Source: Lophium mytilinum (Eukaryota > Ascomycota > Dothideomycetes > Mytilinidiales > Mytilinidiaceae). Taken from it: a stretch of DNA of 64,000 nt. Below the pieces are notes generated by a model. The model was given only the letters and a program-made list of their open reading frames with translations, was not told the origin of the DNA and did not search any database. The translations under genes and the position numbers were made by a program. Where the stretch lies: contig MU004182.1 in the NCBI GenBank assembly GCA_010093605.1, positions 1,800,358 through 1,864,357 of the forward strand, in the 5' to 3' direction. This document shows, in pieces, positions 61,501 to 64,000 of the stretch. Positions within the stretch are counted from its first letter, which is position 1; the number at the start of each line of letters is the position of its first letter.

Positions 61501-64000
61501 ACCTTCTACTATTATTTCTAGATAGCATCTTCTATACTATTAGAATAGTAGTTAGTTAAGAGATTATAGACTTTGCATTCTATATTATTAGATAGATAGC
61601 TAGCTAAGTTAAAGGCCCTAATAGAGGTATTAATGTTATAATATATAGCTGTCCCCTTATTACTAACTTTATCCCTAGTTAGATAACCTACTTAGGCGTA
61701 AATAACCCGCTAGCTATCTCCTCTAGCTATAGTATATATCCCTCTTCTATATTATCTACTATAAACGCCTCTATCTTTACTAACTAAATTACGTAACCTT
61801 AAGCTATTATATTCTTCTCTTTCTTAGCCTAAAACACTCTCTTTACTACTATTTAGGCCTCCTTTCTATAATTCTAGCCCTCTATTAGTTACTATACTAT
61901 AAGTAGTTATATACTATATTATAGGGTACTTCTTTATAGTAGAGAGGTCCCTAGATAGAAGAATAGAAGGGTAGTCTACTAGTAGTAAATTCCCCCCCTA
62001 TAGAATCTATATACCCGGTTAGAATATTTAGCTATATAGCTATACTTCTAGTTCTAATAATAGCTATAGTTTAGATAACTCTATACCGCCTATATATAGG
62101 GATATTAAGCTATTTATATTCTAGTCTAGTAAAATAGTATAAAGTTATAATAAGGCCCCGCCTTAGGGTAGTATAGTTCTAGTCCAGTTCCCTTAGTAAG
62201 GCGGGCTATAGAATAGTCTAATTATAAATTAGGTTAGCTAGGTATATAGACTTTTATACTATCTAAGTTCTCTACCTTTTATAGTTTTATACTTTTATCT
62301 CTTATATAACTCTTATATTCTTTTTAACTTTTTCTATAGCTCTAATCTCTTACTTATTTATCTTATTACGCAGGCGTTTATAACTGGTAGAGGCTAATAT
62401 AGGTATAGGTAGAAGAATAGCATAGTACTAGCTAGAATAGATAGATATAGAGGTGTTATCTATCTATATTAGCTATATTAATTAAAATTGTCGCATATAT
62501 CTAATATACTATTTAGCTAAGGCTTAATAATTAGGGTAATATAGTCTAGTTCTCTTAATAAACTCTAATACACTATTACTATATACTAGTCTACCTTATT
62601 CTTAACTAGAAACTTAAGATTATCTATAATATAGTAATATATAGTTTTACATCCTATATTAAGACTAAATATTATATTTAACCTAGTAATAAGCATACTA
62701 AATTTAGGGGCTAGTATTACTAGTATACTCTTTAGTAGTATAGGTAGTGCAAGTTTATATACTAGTATAATGCGGGTAGCCTTACTACCTAGCTACTTTA
62801 CTAATATTAACTTTATTTCTATATGCGCTAAACTGCAGTAGTATTTAGAGTATAGTAAAGTTCTATTTTATTTAGCAGGCGGAGTATCTATAGAATTAGA
62901 ATAATAAAACGCGTTAATATAATCTTATCTTTTCTTATTATAGTTATATTACTATATAAGTTTTAATATCTATTTATATTCTTCTTTAAGTAGAACGCGT
63001 AAAAGTATCTTAGAAAACTTCTTTATAATATCTATTATTATAGATTATACTATCCCTCTAATTATCTTTAAGCGGAGGAATCTACCTAGTAGATCTACTA
63101 ACCTTATTTTAGTCTTTATTGCAGTATATAGCGTATTATATTTATAGGCGCTAATATTAAGGCTCTATATAAGCTTACTTCTAGAGTCTAGCTTAAGGTT
63201 ATTAGGTATTAGGGACTAGCCTTATTTATCTAATAATATAACGGTTTAATAATTCTTAGAGTATAGAAGGGGTAGAAAAGGTAAAGTTAGAGTTAGTTTA
63301 TATATGTATTTAGATAATAGAGTACTAAGACTAGACTCTTATTGCATTTACGTAACTAAATTAGCTACTTTAGCAGTAACTATTTTATAGTAATTAATAG
63401 GATACCTATACTGCCTCTTCTCTTAAGAAGGAACTAAAGCCCCTTTATATTAATAGTAACCTAGCATTTATTAAGTTATTAGTGTAAGATCTAGATAGTT
63501 TAGTATTAGGCTAAAAATTCTATATTTTATACTGCTGCCTAATATATTTATATACTTAAGTATTAGAGATAATTATAAATAATGCTCTATTATTAACTAT
63601 TACTATATAACAGCCCGGTTTATTTATCTAAATATATACTTAGGCGGTGCTCCCTTTTTTATAATTATTAATATTATTATAGGGCGCTATTATAATGCTT
63701 TAGGGCTTTAGCTAATTATATATAGTATAGGGATACTAATATTATAAGAGTATAGGCCTATACGCCTATTTTAGAATACTCTTATTTAATTTATATAATA
63801 GCTAGGACTAGGGATATATACTTTCTCTAGCGACTTAAATATATTAAGAAGCGTAATAAATATAATAGTATTTTAGAGTATTTTTTAAATTAAGTAGAAA
63901 GGTTGTAAATAGATAGCGTCTAAATTAGCTATAGAGTAGCATATAAATATATTATACTATCTTAAAACTAATCTAACTTATCTCTATATTTAATTAGCTA
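55561..64000. repeat. AT-rich, RIP-degraded repeat block (fossil mobile element DNA)
   Basis: From about 55.56 kb to the end the sequence is dominated by TA, CTA and TAG. CpA and TpG are almost absent: 56041-56160 contains none of either, while CpG survives (GCGC, CGCG). This is the signature of RIP acting on CpA on both strands, the pattern of ascomycete repeat DNA after C-to-T mutation. No frame of 60 codons or more starting at ATG, CTG, GTG or TTG is present in 8.4 kb. Short remnants with a gag-like, Lys/Tyr-rich character remain on + (about 56919-57110 and 57822-57953). Local repeats: 24-bp units at 56497-56544, and a TTATAC microsatellite near 57671-57705. I could not define termini, LTRs or a family. 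Confidence 0.85.

Overview
The window is nuclear DNA of a filamentous ascomycete (Pezizomycotina; a Dothideomycete is my best guess, by inference). The evidence is short GT-AG introns of about 45-95 bp with CTAAC/CTGAC branch motifs, genes on both strands without operons, typical fungal families (hybrid histidine kinase, CYP52-like P450, TRI12-like MFS pump, F-box proteins) and an abrupt switch at about 55.5 kb to an AT-rich tract carrying a RIP (repeat-induced point mutation) signature.

Layout: 3-5203 (+) 3' part of separase; 6114-9938 (-) five-exon hybrid histidine kinase; 11787-13338 (+) FBXO31-like F-box protein; 14342-17752 (+) long coiled-coil protein; 17.75-23.4 kb gene-poor stretch holding a degenerate 110-112 bp tandem array; 23399-25921 (+) leucine-rich-repeat protein; 27977-29194 (+) PP1 catalytic subunit (four exons); 30727-32307 (-) and 32776-34233 (+) a divergent pair of F-box proteins; about 34.8-35.0 kb (-) a tRNA-like Pol III locus; 36819-37514 (+) a four-exon small secreted His/Pro-rich protein; 38226-44031 (+) a six-exon helicase with SAM and dsRBD-like regions; 45965-47638 (+) cytochrome P450; 49305-51433 (-) six-exon MFS transporter; 53504-55218 (-) a possibly decaying F-box gene; 55.56-64 kb RIP-degraded repeat DNA with no ORF of 60 codons or more.

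The first half is core cell biology: separase and PP1 act in mitotic exit and chromosome segregation, the histidine kinase in two-component stress sensing, the FBXO31-like protein in SCF ubiquitin ligation. The second half is more accessory: F-box paralogs, a candidate secreted effector, a P450 and an efflux pump, ending at the repeat-rich compartment. I see no polyketide synthase, NRPS or terpene gene, so the P450/MFS pair is not evidence of a full metabolite cluster.

Exon boundaries were read by eye from splice consensus and frame continuity. All multi-exon models except the last F-box gene give a frame that closes exactly. Function calls rest on recognised motifs; no search was run.
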